The notes: generated by a model from the letters alone, not told the origin. Counted from the first letter of the stretch, positions 54,861 to 62,478 are shown. The stretch is DNA of 64,000 nucleotides from an uncultured Clostridia bacterium (GCA_944327625.1 CALVHL010000001.1:160006-224005), one strand, 5' to 3'. Numbers and translations are program-made.

Positions 54861-54926
54861 AATTTCCTCCTAAGGCAATTCTATTGTTTATCTTAAATCT
54901 TTTCAAGATATTCTGTAATTTATCTC

Positions 54927-54955
54927 TTGACATCGAGAAAATCTCGTATTATAAT
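54927..54955 (+). promoter_or_regulatory. Rightward promoter of the element
   Basis: TTGACA (54927-54932), 17-base spacer, TATAAT (54950-54955): a consensus promoter whose spacer is filled by an operator palindrome. Confidence 0.9.
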
Positions 54956-54983
54956 AAATTCAAATTCGAGAATATCTCGAATT
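54934..54983 (+). promoter_or_regulatory. Twin operators CGAGA-N3-TCTCG
   Basis: Operator 1 is CGAGA-AAA-TCTCG at 54934-54946, inside the promoter spacer. Operator 2 is CGAGA-ATA-TCTCG at 54967-54979 inside a 21-base palindrome (54963-54983) just past the start site. Centres are 33 bases apart, about three helix turns. The adjacent XRE repressor is the likely ligand. Confidence 0.8.
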
Positions 54984-55010
54984 TATAAAAATCCAAGCGG
55001 AGAAATCTAT

Positions 55011-55199
55011 ATGACAGACAAGCCAACACGGTGTATAGACCCTGTTATTAAACGGTGCGATGAATGTGAATGGGGTTGTGTTTGTGAGGCTGAATATGTA
55101 GAAATTAATGGACGTTTACATTGGTCTACAATAGGATTTGAATGTATTTTAGGTTACAACAAGGGTCGTCCCGAAGATGAACCGACTGAGAAAGAATAG
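55011..55199 (+). CDS. Small Cys-rich protein, first gene of the element operon
   Basis: Not recognised; 62 residues. The start is ATG 55011 after GCGGAGAAA; the open frame extends back to 54927, but that is the promoter. Five Cys lie in the arrangement CDECEWGCVC plus others, so zinc binding is possible. It is under the operator-controlled promoter. Confidence 0.6.
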   Translation: MTDKPTRCIDPVIKRCDECEWGCVCEAEYVEINGRLHWSTIGFECILGYNKGRPEDEPTEKE

Positions 55200-55255
55200 A
55201 AGAGTTCCGAAATTCAAAAGATTTTTGTAATTGGATGTTATGAAATAATCGTATA

Positions 55256-55308
55256 GTGGGCGCGTTAGTCCCACCCCAATAGCCGTTAGTGAGGGCGTTG
55301 TACTCACT
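55256..55308 (+). repeat. Pair of similar hairpins in a non-coding gap
   Basis: GTGGG/CCCAC (55256-55260 and 55270-55274) and GTGAG/CTCAC (55289-55293 and 55303-55307) each enclose a 9-base loop containing GCGTT. They lie in the 186-base gap between two small genes. They could be part of a replication or packaging signal. Confidence 0.5.
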
Positions 55309-55385
55309 TCCCCCTTTGATTCAATAAGCGTATAGCTTTTGAAAATATAATTTTAAATGGCGCATAGCCAAAAGGAGTAGTTTTT

Positions 55386-55613
55386 ATGGCACAGGTAGAA
55401 CTTTTTAAGAAGGCAGGCAAGTACAAGGATAAGAGTGGCGAGGAAAAGAACTATATAAATTTCTACGCTAAATGCGGTGATTCTTATATCCCCATAGAGC
55501 CTTGTTATTTCGCTGACAAGGAAACTGGTAAAGATAATAAGTATGCAGGTCGCAGAGAGGTTCTCAAAGCTTTCGCAGATACTCTTCCCGAAAAGTCAAC
55601 GGCAGAAGCATAA
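55386..55613 (+). CDS. Small protein, possible single-strand DNA-binding protein
   Basis: 75 residues, unknown. The N-terminal 45 residues alternate polar and hydrophobic positions (VELFKKAGKYKDKSG, NYINFYAKCGDSYIPIEPCYF), suggesting a beta fold; the end is GRREVLKAFADTLPEK. Filamentous phages keep a small single-strand DNA-binding protein beside rep, so that role is a guess from position and size. AAAGGAG precedes the ATG. Confidence 0.6.
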   Translation: MAQVELFKKAGKYKDKSGEEKNYINFYAKCGDSYIPIEPCYFADKETGKDNKYAGRREVLKAFADTLPEKSTAEA

Positions 55614-55618
55614 CCAAA

Positions 55619-55803
55619 ATCAGCTTATAAAGCTGATAGTTGGGAAAAATGGGAAAAATGGGAAAAACGATATTTGCAAAAATGTTGAAAACCCATATAA
55701 ACAGTAGATTTTTTCACTATTTTCTCCTCTTTTCTTAATACTTTTCCCACCGCTAGGGCTTGTCCAGAGCGGTGGGAAAAATTGGGAAAAAGTGGGAAAA
55801 ATT
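55619..55803 (+). other. Predicted rolling-circle replication origin with iterons
   Basis: Three head-to-tail 9-base repeats TGGGAAAAA lie at 55641, 55650 and 55659. A perfect 13-pair stem, TTTTCCCACCGCT (55742-55754) with AGCGGTGGGAAAA (55768-55780), encloses a 13-base loop AGGGCTTGTCCAG. The repeat recurs at 55773, 55783 and 55793 at 10-base spacing, and inverted in the left stem arm. An 8-pair hairpin (55619-55637) precedes. The block lies directly upstream of rep, as origins of CRESS-type replicons do. Confidence 0.7.
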
Positions 55804-55825
55804 TTATAGTTTCAGGGGGTTACAA

Positions 55826-55864
55826 ATGGAAATTATAAAGGCGGCTTTGGCTTATGGGTACTAA
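55826..55864 (+). CDS. Possible 12-codon leader peptide overlapping rep
   Basis: ATG 55826 opens a 12-residue frame (MEIIKAALAYGY) whose stop lies 8 bases inside rep. It is preceded by a purine-rich CAGGGGG. It may couple translation to rep or be incidental. Confidence 0.3.
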   Translation: MEIIKAALAYGY

Positions 55865-56978
55865 GTCAGGCAAAGAAAAGAGATTGAGTGGTAAAGAATG
55901 TGAAGTTATGAACTATGTGCAGTACTTCAAAGAGCCGATTATCGACATAATCAAGCGATATACAACGATTAAGAAGTACGCATTTATTCTTCACGATAAG
56001 GACTACAACGAAAAGGGCGTTTTAGAGTCGCCGCATTATCATATATACTTGCAGTTCGGCAGAGCCACAGTTTCGTTTGATATGGTTGCTAAGTGGTTCG
56101 GCGTTGAACCGCAGTATGTTCAAAAGGTCAAAAAGACAGGTTCAATACTTGAATATCTCACCCACTCGAATGAAAGTCAGAAGTTTAAACATCAATATTC
56201 GCCCGAGGAAGTAACGGCAAATTTCGACTTCGTCAAGGAAGCTGAAATTGAAAAAATGCTCGGCGATTTTACAAAATATAGTTATGCACAACAGCTTATG
56301 TATGTAAATAGTTTAAGTCAGGATAAGAGAATACCTGCATTTAACCAACTTCAAAAATTTTGGAAGCTTGAATGCGAAGTTCGCACTTTACAGTCAGATC
56401 GTGATATAGAAGTTGTCTTTATTTGCGGTAAGGGTGGTACGGGTAAAACCTATTATGCCAAAAAGCTTTTAGAGCAAATGGGTTATGATTATTGCGTTTC
56501 TTCATCCTCAAATGATATGTGGCAAGATTACAAAGGTCAATGGGCTATGATACTCGACGACGTTCGTGACAGCTCAATGCCTTTTGCTGATATGCTTAAA
56601 ATGATTGATAATAATACGTCATCGTCGGTTGCAAGTCGTTATGCAAATAAGGTGTTTAACGGTAAGCTTATGGTGCTTACCTCATCTATTCCGCCTAAGT
56701 TTTGGTATCGTTCTCCGCAACGTGATGGGGCAAGAATGATATGTGTATCTCAAGAGGACTTAAATCAATTTTATCGCCGTATAACCTGTTACATATATAT
56801 GACCGATAAACAAATTACGATTTATAACGAGGGGTTGGACGACCTCGGTAATCCTAAGGGGTTAGGTCAGGTACTTGTAAACGAAGTGGCGCAGTTAAAG
56901 CAAGAAAAAAAAGAACGTACAGATTTTGGCGTTATATTCTCCAAGTTCTGTCCGCAGGATACGGAAAGTCCGTTTTAA
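55854..56978 (+). CDS. rep: Replication initiator with HUH nuclease and superfamily 3 helicase
   Basis: Starts rolling-circle replication by nicking and unwinding. Residues 36-125 are a plasmid-type (Rep_2-like) HUH nuclease: FILHDKDYNEKG (motif 1), H61-Y-H63 in SPHYHIYLQF (motif 2) and Tyr101 in ILEYLTHS (motif 3). From about 185 a P-loop helicase follows with Walker A GKGGTGKT (192-199), Walker B AMILDD (231-236) and motif C LMVLTSS (272-278). This nuclease-helicase order is that of CRESS-DNA viruses and the bacterial replicons related to them. Plasmid RepB of the pMV158 type has only the first part. All active residues are present. Confidence 0.88.
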   Translation: MGTKSGKEKRLSGKECEVMNYVQYFKEPIIDIIKRYTTIKKYAFILHDKDYNEKGVLESPHYHIYLQFGRATVSFDMVAKWFGVEPQYVQKVKKTGSILEYLTHSNESQKFKHQYSPEEVTANFDFVKEAEIEKMLGDFTKYSYAQQLMYVNSLSQDKRIPAFNQLQKFWKLECEVRTLQSDRDIEVVFICGKGGTGKTYYAKKLLEQMGYDYCVSSSSNDMWQDYKGQWAMILDDVRDSSMPFADMLKMIDNNTSSSVASRYANKVFNGKLMVLTSSIPPKFWYRSPQRDGARMICVSQEDLNQFYRRITCYIYMTDKQITIYNEGLDDLGNPKGLGQVLVNEVAQLKQEKKERTDFGVIFSKFCPQDTESPF

Positions 56979-57025
56979 TAAGTTAATATCCTCGCTCCCA
57001 GGGATAAGGGAAAATGGAGGTTTTT

Positions 57026-57241
57026 ATGGCAAAAGGTGAAAACCCTACTAAACGTAGTAGGCGTTATGCAAGCGAGTTGAAATCGAAAAAGAACTCTTTC
57101 ACGGGTGCGCCTCTTTCGGCTTCTCAGGCGGGTTTCCGTATGGGAGTTTTAAATGAACGCAAGTGGTCAAGTCAAATTTTCAATTTCAAAAAGAAAGGCA
57201 ATTCTTCGGCAAACAGTAAATCTACAAAGAAAAGCAAATAA
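57026..57241 (+). CDS. Small basic protein
   Basis: 71 residues, very rich in Lys, Arg and Ser (starts MAKGENPTKRSRRYASELK, ends in KKSK). The start is ATG 57026 because the GGAGG ribosome-binding site lies at 57017-57021, inside the longer frame from 57014. A DNA-binding role is plausible; family not recognised. Confidence 0.65.
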   Translation: MAKGENPTKRSRRYASELKSKKNSFTGAPLSASQAGFRMGVLNERKWSSQIFNFKKKGNSSANSKSTKKSK

Positions 57242-57256
57242 GGCAGGTAAAAGAGA

Positions 57257-58162
57257 ATGAGAATTAAGACAAAAGGTATCATTAAAAAGATAGCGCTTGC
57301 GTTGGCGGGCGTGGTGGCTCTGAGCGCGGTGGGGTTCGGCGTGGCTAAACTCGTAGAGTTGGCCAGGAACGACCTTAAAACCATAACGCCGACATTCTCG
57401 GTCGGCAACCTCGGCGCTGATGGCAAGTATGTAAGCGATGAAAGCACGCTCTACACGAAAGAGGCTTTCCATTGCGACGGCTTGCAGATAAAGCTCGATT
57501 TCGATAACGAGATAGAATATCAGATATTCTTCTATGACGATCTCGACAACTTCGTCGAGAGTACGGAAGTTCTCTCGGCGGCATACAGTGAGACTGTCCA
57601 TGACGGCTATGCACGAATAGTCATTATGCCAACGAATGATGAGGACGAAAAGATTTCGCTCACGGAACGAATTACATACCCCGACCAGATGACCATAAAG
57701 GTAGCAAAGGAACAGAATACGGAGTATGTAAATGTTTTTAATAAGCGGCTAAGGATCGTAGATAATCTCAATGATTTGAGGTTCTTCTATGGTCGTGTCG
57801 ATCAATCGTCGGGTTCGATGAATTTTGTCAATGCTTCAAAAAATGACAGTATAGTAACCTCTAAGGATTTATTCTTTATAGATGATTTTACAAAACTTAT
57901 ATTTAAAGACGATATTACCTCAGGTCAGACGGGTAATTTGGCTATATATACATTTTCATCGTCTGATACGGGTGTGAAATTCTTATCCGGTTATACTGCT
58001 AAGATTACAAGCTCCGACAGTGAAGGTGTTACTGTTAACTTTGCATCTGAAGTCGAGTACTTCGTGTTGAGTTATTATATAACTAATTCTGAGAGTACTA
58101 ATATAGTAATTGAAGAAAACGAACTTGGAGTATTCTATAAAAATATTACTCTTATAAAATAA
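57257..58162 (+). CDS. Membrane-anchored secreted beta-rich protein
   Basis: 301 residues, unknown. The N-terminus (RIKTKGIIKKIALALAGVV) is a signal anchor of about 20 hydrophobic residues. The outside part seems to be two beta-rich repeats: one at about 40-145 (FSVGNLGADGKYV, IEYQIFFYDDLDNFVES) and a shorter one after 165 (DLRFFYGRVDQSSGS). Bases to about 57,690 are GC-rich like the host, while the rest is AT-rich. In a filamentous-phage reading it could be a minor virion or host-binding protein. A terminator follows. Confidence 0.65.
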   Translation: MRIKTKGIIKKIALALAGVVALSAVGFGVAKLVELARNDLKTITPTFSVGNLGADGKYVSDESTLYTKEAFHCDGLQIKLDFDNEIEYQIFFYDDLDNFVESTEVLSAAYSETVHDGYARIVIMPTNDEDEKISLTERITYPDQMTIKVAKEQNTEYVNVFNKRLRIVDNLNDLRFFYGRVDQSSGSMNFVNASKNDSIVTSKDLFFIDDFTKLIFKDDITSGQTGNLAIYTFSSSDTGVKFLSGYTAKITSSDSEGVTVNFASEVEYFVLSYYITNSESTNIVIEENELGVFYKNITLIK

Positions 58163-58173
58163 AAACGGCGGCG

Positions 58174-58212
58174 GTGGTGGGCGTTGAGGCTCACCACCTT
58201 TTTCTTTTTTAA
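58174..58212 (+). terminator. Terminator after the beta-rich protein gene
   Basis: GGTGGTG (58174-58180) pairs with CACCACC (58193-58199), followed by TTTTTCTTTTTT. Confidence 0.88.
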
Positions 58213-58215
58213 GTT

Positions 58216-59634
58216 ATGAAAAAATTAATAAAAATTTCGAGTTTAATAATTGGGCTTGTTTTTCTCTGTCTTGTATGGGTGCTGTCGTTCGGCAGCGTAC
58301 CCGTCTATGCCGCCACGGACGAAACAGTACTCAGAGAGCTTCAAAGCGATCCTAACTTTGACGTTGAAAATTATCCCGACAACCCCAAGGACTATTCTTT
58401 GCAGGTCATTCAGCTTGCCGAGGACAAAGACAAGGAGATTTACATATACGCTTATCAGCCCGCCCATAACAGCATAGACTTGTTGGGGACGAAAGTGTCT
58501 ATCTCCTATGGCTATTCGGTCGACGGCGCAGGGCTTTCGCCGCAAGTCTATGACCTGGAATTATGTTCCACGAGCGGTGTATTTGACAAGTACCACGTCA
58601 AGGGTTTTACGCCGTCCAAGGACGGCGACAGATATTATAATATCGTGTCCATATACCGCGAGTATAACTCTGTCATTGACAGTTCTGATGAGACGTTCCC
58701 GACAACTGACATAGCGTATTCAGTTGGTCAGCAATGGTATGTCTATGATCTGAACGACAGCCGCCATTATGAAATGAACACGTTTAACACTATGCCGGTT
58801 GATACGGTGTTTAATGGGAATTTGAAGTTGGAAGACGGTTTCAAGTGGGACGAGATTTTTGGCTTTGATGGGCTATGTGATATGTGGCTTTACTGCTTTA
58901 ATGCTGAAGATTATAAAATACAGCATATATATGATGCCGATTTAACGTATTCGTCAAAAGACGTTGTTGAAAATGCTCGTCGTAATTATGCTTGGGAAGA
59001 GTGGACATATACCTATGACTATTCAAATGAAGTTTATAATAAGAAAATATCTTTGAAAGATACTGATGTTATTACATATTCAGGTGACGGTTTGTTTGGG
59101 CGCACCTTTGAATGGCATAAAATATTATCTTCTGAGGAGTTTTTGCAACGTATTGATGAGCTTGGTGTTTCTATTACGCAAGAGCAGAGAGGAAAAATTG
59201 AAAGTAGTCAATGGGTTTTTACGTTTTTACAGACTTCTCGTACAGAATTTTATCCGCCTGATTATGCGAACTTACGGCACGAATTTGAGTATACAGACGT
59301 TTATGACGTAGGTCTCTTGAGATTGCATTTTCAAGATTTTAGCGGTAATAAATATGATTTAGGTGTAGTTAATTCACTTACTGATCCTGACAACATTGCT
59401 GACGGTACAGGTAATGCAGATTTTGGTACAGCTATTAAATTGGCTTTTGAGGAGTTTTGGGAGAACTTCATTATGGTTGTTGGTTTAATGGTTGGTCTAA
59501 TTGGTATTATTATTTTGTTAAATTTTGTAGCTCCCGTTTCAACTCTCCTTAATTATCTGATAAAAGCAATTGCGTATGTAATATCTCTGCCGTTCAAATT
59601 TTTTAAATGGCTATTAAAAAAAGACGGTAGTTGA
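58216..59634 (+). CDS. Secreted protein with C-terminal membrane anchor (pIII-like candidate)
   Basis: 472 residues, not recognised by sequence. A signal peptide (about 1-32, LIIGLVFLCLVWVLSFG ... YAATD) is followed by some 370 extracellular residues rich in Asp, Tyr and Ser. Then NSLTDPDNIADG, a long hydrophobic segment (about 420-440), a second one (about 447-465), and a basic tail FKFFKWLLKKDGS. Signal plus large ectodomain plus C-terminal anchor is the layout of filamentous-phage adsorption proteins. The first 500 bases are GC-rich and the rest AT-rich, indicating a mosaic gene. The ribosome-binding site is poor. Confidence 0.65.
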   Translation: MKKLIKISSLIIGLVFLCLVWVLSFGSVPVYAATDETVLRELQSDPNFDVENYPDNPKDYSLQVIQLAEDKDKEIYIYAYQPAHNSIDLLGTKVSISYGYSVDGAGLSPQVYDLELCSTSGVFDKYHVKGFTPSKDGDRYYNIVSIYREYNSVIDSSDETFPTTDIAYSVGQQWYVYDLNDSRHYEMNTFNTMPVDTVFNGNLKLEDGFKWDEIFGFDGLCDMWLYCFNAEDYKIQHIYDADLTYSSKDVVENARRNYAWEEWTYTYDYSNEVYNKKISLKDTDVITYSGDGLFGRTFEWHKILSSEEFLQRIDELGVSITQEQRGKIESSQWVFTFLQTSRTEFYPPDYANLRHEFEYTDVYDVGLLRLHFQDFSGNKYDLGVVNSLTDPDNIADGTGNADFGTAIKLAFEEFWENFIMVVGLMVGLIGIIILLNFVAPVSTLLNYLIKAIAYVISLPFKFFKWLLKKDGS

Positions 59635-59646
59635 CCGTCTTTTATG
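59617..59646. terminator. Bidirectional terminator between convergent genes
   Basis: AAAAGACGGT and ACCGTCTTTT flank a short loop AGTTG across the end of the secreted-protein gene; both strands give a T-run. Confidence 0.85.
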
Positions 59647-59910
59647 TTATTGCATTCCGTCAATTGTTAGCATTAAGGAAATAAACACAACACAGATAAT
59701 TATTGTGGCTATGACAAGAATTGTTGTAACAGTTTGCTTTTTGCCGTTAGGATATGCCTTATTATATAGGTAGCCTATTAAGCATGCCGCAATTACTGTA
59801 ACAATAATGCCTAACAAAGCCATGTAAAATGCATATACTGCCTGCATGTCTAGGCCGCCATAGCCGTCAGGTACATTGTCAGGATCGGTTAAAAGCAAAT
59901 TCAAAAACAT
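59647..59910 (-). CDS. Small two-helix membrane protein
   Basis: 87 residues on the opposite strand to its neighbours. The start is ATG 59910, 10 bases after AAGGAG; the longer frame to 59961 crosses its promoter. The N-terminus NLLLTDPDNVPDGYGG repeats the LTDPDN segment that precedes the membrane anchor of the secreted protein. Two hydrophobic helices follow (about 25-46 and 61-80). A virion or assembly protein is possible; unknown family. Confidence 0.65.
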   Translation of the reverse strand: MFLNLLLTDPDNVPDGYGGLDMQAVYAFYMALLGIIVTVIAACLIGYLYNKAYPNGKKQTVTTILVIATIIICVVFISLMLTIDGMQ

Positions 59911-59932
59911 AGTTCCATATCTCCTTTCTTCA

Positions 59933-59961
59933 ATTTTAGACCATAAAAAAAGATTTATCAA
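59933..59961 (-). promoter_or_regulatory. Promoter of the two-helix membrane protein
   Basis: Minus strand TTGATA (59961-59956), 17-base spacer, TAAAAT (59938-59933). Confidence 0.75.
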
Positions 59962-59966
59962 GTAAA

Positions 59967-60068
59967 ATGAAACAATTTAAAAATGTAATCAGAATAATAG
60001 TTGTAATCGTCATAGTTATAGTCGCGGGGTATTTCCTTCATACGTTCGGCGCAGTGGGGGCGGTATGA
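59967..60068 (+). CDS. 33-residue membrane peptide
   Basis: A basic start (MKQFKNVIR), a single hydrophobic run of about 16 residues rich in Ile and Val, and a short Gly/Ala/Val end. The stop overlaps the ATG of the large ATPase gene (ATGA), which supports real translation and coupling, although no ribosome-binding site is evident. Very small single-helix proteins are typical coat or tip proteins of filamentous phages. Confidence 0.5.
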   Translation: MKQFKNVIRIIVVIVIVIVAGYFLHTFGAVGAV

Positions 60069-62215
60069 AAAGGTTTAGCTATCGCCATTTAATCTGGCTC
60101 GGCGCGATCGCTGCAAGCCTCGCGCTTATTCCGTTCTTTTTTCAGTACGCCCATCTGCGTATTGGCGAGAGCTGTATAGACCTTTGGAATAGCAGTAAGT
60201 TCTACATATCCGAGCTATTTAATCTCGGTTGGACGGGCGATATAACTGTCAATGACTTTACGGATCAACCGTTCAGACTGCCGCTCAATCTTCCCCGAAC
60301 GTGGGAGGAGTTCTGTGAGAATATGAGCGGTTATTGGTCGCTGTTCTTTTCTATGGATAACTTTTCTGAGTACCTTATTAAGGTCAGCGACGTTTTGTTG
60401 GTTATAACAAAATTGATAATGATAGTAACTCCCGCGATAATAATTCTGTATATAGTCTTTGCCTTAAAAAAGCCTGTAATCAATAACGATTACGGCAAGG
60501 AAAGTAAGCCGCTCAAAGCGTTCAAAAGGTTTGAAAAGCGCGTTTATCCGACCGTCAGAGATTGGGTGTTGGACTTCATTGAGTTCAGCCGCGAGCATAG
60601 CGTTTATATAAAGATATTGGCGTTAGTGTGGTTGTATAATTTCAATGGCATAGCCGTGATTATATCGCTTATAGCGTACTATCTGTATTTTATTTCTTCC
60701 CTTAAAACTGTGACATTGTATGTACAGGCGGTAAAGCTCTTAATGGATATGTCGGTTATGATAGACTTTATTCCCGACATATTGTGGGCTGTTATCATTA
60801 TATCAACGTTGAACCTTCTTGCCCGCCATATAGCGTTTAATAGACTTTATCACCATGAGCGTTGTAATCGCGGCTTTCTGAATGAGCGCGGCTTGGCTTT
60901 GACTATTGACGGAACTATGGGCAAAGGCAAAACTCTGATTATTTCGGATATGGCGTTATCTTGTGAAGTTCAGCTCCGTGATCAGGCTCTTGAGGTGATT
61001 TTAGAGAGCGACTATAAATTCCCTCATTTCCCTTGGCAGAACCTCGAGCGGCTTCTCAAAAAGATGTTTGCCCGAAAGCGTATTTATGACGTATGGAGCT
61101 GTCGGCGTGTTATTAAGTCAAAGCGTTTGAAGTTTGAGAGGAAGCCGCAGAACCGTTATATCTTCGGCTATGACTTCAATTTTTATGGCTTAGAGTATAA
61201 CGACAATCTTAAACTTATGAACGTATGGCAAGCGATAGAGGACTACGCTTGCGCATATCTAATATATACTAGGCAATGCGCCTTGCTTATATCTAACTAT
61301 TCTATCCGTTCAGATACGCTCTTCGATGATTTAGGCAACTTCCCCTTGACGGATAGTGACTTCTTCAGACGTGACAGCAGGTATATAGACAGCTTTTCGC
61401 GTCACAGCCATATTTTGGATTATGATATGCTCAGGCTCGGAAAGACAATGATAGAGGACAACCCGAATAAGTATGCGTTCGGTTTCGGCGTGTATGTCAT
61501 ATCTGAAATTGATAAGGAACGCAAGAACGCGAATTCAACTAAGCATTTGAAGCCGACAGATCCCGAATGTAATCAGGTCAATGACCTTTTTAATCTTAAT
61601 CAGATGATGGAACGACATGCCGTTAATATTGCCCGGCGGTGTTTCCTTAAAAATTTGTCTGACCTTCAGCGTTTCGAGGAACTCGGCATTGGCACTCTCG
61701 GTTTGGGTGAACGCATATCAATTCAAAAGAAAAGCGAGATGTCCCCGGTGTTGCCGTTCTTTTCCACGTTTTGGTTTACTGATTTAATCTTTGGATTTAT
61801 CATTGATAAATTCAATAAGCATTATTTAAAATATCGTCACGACAGAGCCGACAGTACATTGACAATGTACCTTTTAAAGAAGCTTGTGGCTAAAATTGTT
61901 CATCATCGTGAGCGTGTAAATAATCTGTATGGCTGCTCGGTGTTTACTCTGAACGTCGCGGCAGGCAGCGGCGAGGAGGAGGGCGAGAAAAAGAAGTATT
62001 ACATACAGTCTAAAAAGATATATGCCGACCGCTATTCAACTGACTGCTTGTCGGGAATATACGAAGCGCGAAGCAAGTTCAATAAAATTGGCATAGACGA
62101 CATTAAGGAATACGGCGGCATTATGGCAACCAACGCCGAACTCCAAAAGCAACACAGCCACTTCCAGACCGACATAACAAAGATGACGAAAGTAAATGAA
62201 AAAGTGCAGTCCTGA
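60065..62215 (+). CDS. Membrane-embedded P-loop ATPase (Zot/pI-like candidate)
   Basis: 716 residues. Four or so hydrophobic helices occupy the first 255 residues (about 8-26, 105-130, 183-215, 225-250). A cytoplasmic ATPase follows: Walker A GTMGKGKT (283-290) and a probable Walker B YVISEIDKER near 480. Membrane anchoring plus an ATPase matches assembly proteins of filamentous phages (pI/Zot) and also FtsK/VirD4-like pumps. Compared with canonical Zot, the helices are N-terminal and the Walker A-B distance is long. Its position after small membrane proteins favours virion assembly and export. The 3' end overlaps a bidirectional terminator. Confidence 0.65.
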   Translation: MKRFSYRHLIWLGAIAASLALIPFFFQYAHLRIGESCIDLWNSSKFYISELFNLGWTGDITVNDFTDQPFRLPLNLPRTWEEFCENMSGYWSLFFSMDNFSEYLIKVSDVLLVITKLIMIVTPAIIILYIVFALKKPVINNDYGKESKPLKAFKRFEKRVYPTVRDWVLDFIEFSREHSVYIKILALVWLYNFNGIAVIISLIAYYLYFISSLKTVTLYVQAVKLLMDMSVMIDFIPDILWAVIIISTLNLLARHIAFNRLYHHERCNRGFLNERGLALTIDGTMGKGKTLIISDMALSCEVQLRDQALEVILESDYKFPHFPWQNLERLLKKMFARKRIYDVWSCRRVIKSKRLKFERKPQNRYIFGYDFNFYGLEYNDNLKLMNVWQAIEDYACAYLIYTRQCALLISNYSIRSDTLFDDLGNFPLTDSDFFRRDSRYIDSFSRHSHILDYDMLRLGKTMIEDNPNKYAFGFGVYVISEIDKERKNANSTKHLKPTDPECNQVNDLFNLNQMMERHAVNIARRCFLKNLSDLQRFEELGIGTLGLGERISIQKKSEMSPVLPFFSTFWFTDLIFGFIIDKFNKHYLKYRHDRADSTLTMYLLKKLVAKIVHHRERVNNLYGCSVFTLNVAAGSGEEEGEKKKYYIQSKKIYADRYSTDCLSGIYEARSKFNKIGIDDIKEYGGIMATNAELQKQHSHFQTDITKMTKVNEKVQS

Positions 62216-62235
62216 CGGGCTGCACTTTTTAAGTA
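62199..62235. terminator. Bidirectional terminator after the ATPase gene
   Basis: AAAAAGTGCAG (62199-62209) pairs with CTGCACTTTTT (62220-62230) around the stop codon. Confidence 0.88.
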
Positions 62236-62256
62236 GTAATTCGATTTTCTACTTTC

Positions 62257-62466
62257 TCATGTGTAATGTGTAATATGTCGGTCGTTCCAGCGGTCACGGC
62301 GGCATTTCTTGCAATATACTGATTTATCTTTGCCATAGCTCCAACCGAGGGATCGGACGGCTTGAGCTGCGTTGTAATTTTCTACGCTTTCGGGTACGAT
62401 TGCCATTTTGCCGCAACCGTCGCATTTGCAAACATAGTCAGTACGTTTTAAACTGTAAACGCTCAT
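62257..62466 (-). CDS. Small zinc-ribbon-like protein
   Basis: 69 residues with CKCDGCGK and, 35 residues later, YCKKCRRD: two CxxC pairs as in zinc ribbons. AAGGAGATAAAATC precedes the ATG. Function unknown; last gene of the minus-strand run. Confidence 0.65.
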   Translation of the reverse strand: MSVYSLKRTDYVCKCDGCGKMAIVPESVENYNAAQAVRSLGWSYGKDKSVYCKKCRRDRWNDRHITHYT

Positions 62467-62478
62467 GATTTTATCTCC

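Noticed and set aside
54927..55010. 28-residue N-terminal extension of the first element protein
   Set aside because: It would be translated from the promoter and operators themselves; a good ribosome-binding site precedes ATG 55011.
55641..55803. CRISPR or simple low-complexity repeat
   Set aside because: Units are only 9 bases with 9-10 base periods around a stem-loop; they fit replication iterons better.
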